Shown here in pieces: positions 63,038 to 64,000 of a stretch of 64,000 nucleotides of DNA. Source of the stretch: JBJXHC01 sp046160825 (GTDB taxonomy: Bacteria > Bacteroidota > Ignavibacteria > UBA10030 > UBA6906). The stretch covers positions 1 to 64,000 of the forward strand of contig JBJXHC010000106.1 of the NCBI GenBank assembly GCA_046160825.1, given 5' to 3'. Under the pieces are notes generated by a model that made no database searches, was not told where the DNA came from, and saw only the letters and a list, made by a program, of their open reading frames with translations. Position 1 is the first letter of the stretch; each line of letters opens with the position of its first letter. Made by a program: the position numbers and the translations under genes.

Positions 63038-64000
63038 CTATTCTTCAGAAAGAATGATAAAGCCCGGCGCGTTGACTTTCACCCAGTAGGCTTTACCCGG
63101 TTCGATGGCCGGTGCGACAACAATCCCGTTGGAATATCCATAGAAGGGGGAGACGCGAATCCCTGGCGGGGAAGTAACAACATCGGCAGTATCCACAGGA
63201 ACCGATATGGAACCAATAATATTCCAGCCGGCCAGCACAGGAATGTAGTCCGTCGTTATCGGGGCCCCACCAACTTCATTGGTCGAAGCAGTGGCAAATT
63301 TGGCCCAGTACCCGGTTCCGTTTTCAAGCACAACTTCAGGCATGTAGCCCGTCGTAGGATTAAACGAGAACCCGGAAGAAGTGGCATTGGGAAAAAGCTG
63401 GCGTAATGAGTCTTCCGTCGTCAATATGGGATTGGAAATCATGTTCCAACCCGCCGCTATTTCTATTCCGACAATGAAATTCACTGAAAACCTTCTTGCG
63501 TTACCGAACGGGCCCGACCCGCCACTATTTGTCGCTTTAACTCGCCACCAATACTTCTGTTGGTGCATCAGAGAGTGAAGTTGTAGCGTGGTATCTGACA
63601 CCGTCGAATCGACAATCAGTGCGGTGAAAAGAGAATCCGTCGCAAGCTCGATCGTGTATGAAGAAACAGCAGGTCCGCCCGTACGCCAGACGAATTCCAC
63701 CGACGTCTCTGCAATGGTATCGCCATCAGCCGGAGAGACAAGATTCACCTGTGCAGGAGGAGCGACAATTGTTGTAAAATTCCGGATGAGAGAAAATGGA
63801 CTTGATGCCGGTGTGCCGTTCGCACGAACGCGCCAGAAATACCGTGTTAGGTTGGAAAGAGGTCCAATAGAAAACGTCGTATCAGAGACCGCAGGGTTAT
63901 CAAGAACGAACGGTGAAAAAAGAGAATCGAGAGAGACTTGGAGATGATATGTCGTTGCTCCGATTGCGGTTCTCCAAACGAGAGCAGGAGTCGCTGGTAT
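63038..64000 (-). CDS. Fibronectin-type/beta-sandwich repeat secreted protein, 5' part outside window
   Basis: The reading frame is open from the window edge, giving the last 320 residues of a larger protein. Two fibronectin-III-like repeats are visible (TRYFWRVRANGTPASSPFS, then VEFVWRTGGPAVSSYTIELA with KYWWRVKATNSGGSGPFG). Two copies of a short W-N module follow: AAGWNMISNPI...GTGYWAKF and LAGWNIIGSISVP...GKAYWVKV. The protein ends in APGFIILSEE, without the usual T9SS sorting domain. The repeats suggest an extracellular or surface role. The signal peptide would be outside the window. Confidence 0.8.
   Translation of the reverse strand: MPATPALVWRTAIGATTYHLQVSLDSLFSPFVLDNPAVSDTTFSIGPLSNLTRYFWRVRANGTPASSPFSLIRNFTTIVAPPAQVNLVSPADGDTIAETSVEFVWRTGGPAVSSYTIELATDSLFTALIVDSTVSDTTLQLHSLMHQQKYWWRVKATNSGGSGPFGNARRFSVNFIVGIEIAAGWNMISNPILTTEDSLRQLFPNATSSGFSFNPTTGYMPEVVLENGTGYWAKFATASTNEVGGAPITTDYIPVLAGWNIIGSISVPVDTADVVTSPPGIRVSPFYGYSNGIVVAPAIEPGKAYWVKVNAPGFIILSEE

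Noticed and set aside
62894..63406. Plus-strand open frame of 170 codons with AAGGAG before an internal ATG.
   Set aside because: It runs antiparallel through the fibronectin-like gene, has no recognisable domain and an irregular composition; treated as a shadow.
1..64000. Searched by eye for tRNA and rRNA genes, CRISPR arrays, transposases, integrases and att-like direct repeats.
   Set aside because: Nothing convincing was found; short tRNA genes could still be missed without a covariance search.

Overview
The window looks like chromosomal DNA of a free-living, Gram-negative member of the FCB group. The best guess is the Ignavibacteriota/Chlorobiota side of Bacteroidota. This is inferred from four type IX secretion (T9SS) core genes (porX, sprA, porV, porU), T9SS C-terminal sorting domains on secreted proteins, a Bacteroidota-style promoter (TTTG-N20-TAGATTTG) ahead of glgA, and a base composition near 50% G+C judged by eye. 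No rRNA, tRNA, CRISPR array, transposase or phage gene was recognised.

Layout. (1) 1-6364, minus strand: surface polysaccharide genes: a partial Wzy-like polymerase, Wzz-like and Wza-like export proteins, rfbB, a methyltransferase and a sugar-epimerase cupin. (2) 6468-15748, minus: a housekeeping run (argS, rsfS, a LytR_C protein, an exported protein, a nucleotidyltransferase, panC, arginase, accD, tsaB, tsaE) that runs by 4-base overlaps into porX, the T9SS response regulator. (3) 15823-38260: the T9SS block. sprA is divergent from the LptF/LptG permease pair. Beyond these lie five minus-strand genes in the order porU, porV, an M6-like cargo protein, a gluzincin/beta-propeller/beta-barrel protein and a small membrane protein. 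(4) 38659-46379, plus: glgA, a GmhB-like phosphatase, a DNRLRE lipoprotein, an outer-membrane protein, glyA, tatC and a polyprenyl diphosphate synthase. (5) 46483-50678, minus: redox and Fe-S genes (trxB, queG, Rieske, MBL hydrolase, ferredoxin, DUF309). (6) 50878-55155: small exported proteins, a decayed T9SS cargo tail and a 55-residue zinc-ribbon protein. (7) 55195-64000, minus: agmatine-to-putrescine genes, a broken eda, gnd, a kdgK remnant, pdxB, ppk1 and the end of a large fibronectin-like secreted protein.

How the genes work together. SprA is the outer-membrane pore, PorV the shuttle, PorU the sortase and PorX the regulator of T9SS. The M6-like protein carries a sorting domain and should be a substrate. 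LptFG would supply the lipopolysaccharide to which T9SS cargo is anchored in well-studied members, and genes 1-6364 would make surface polysaccharide.

The most unusual points are these: the T9SS genes are concentrated in one block; a catalytically dead M6-like cargo protein overlaps by four bases an apparently active gluzincin fused to a propeller and an outer-membrane barrel; tRNA t6A genes are coupled to porX; and the lower Entner-Doudoroff genes eda and kdgK are both disrupted on either side of an intact gnd.
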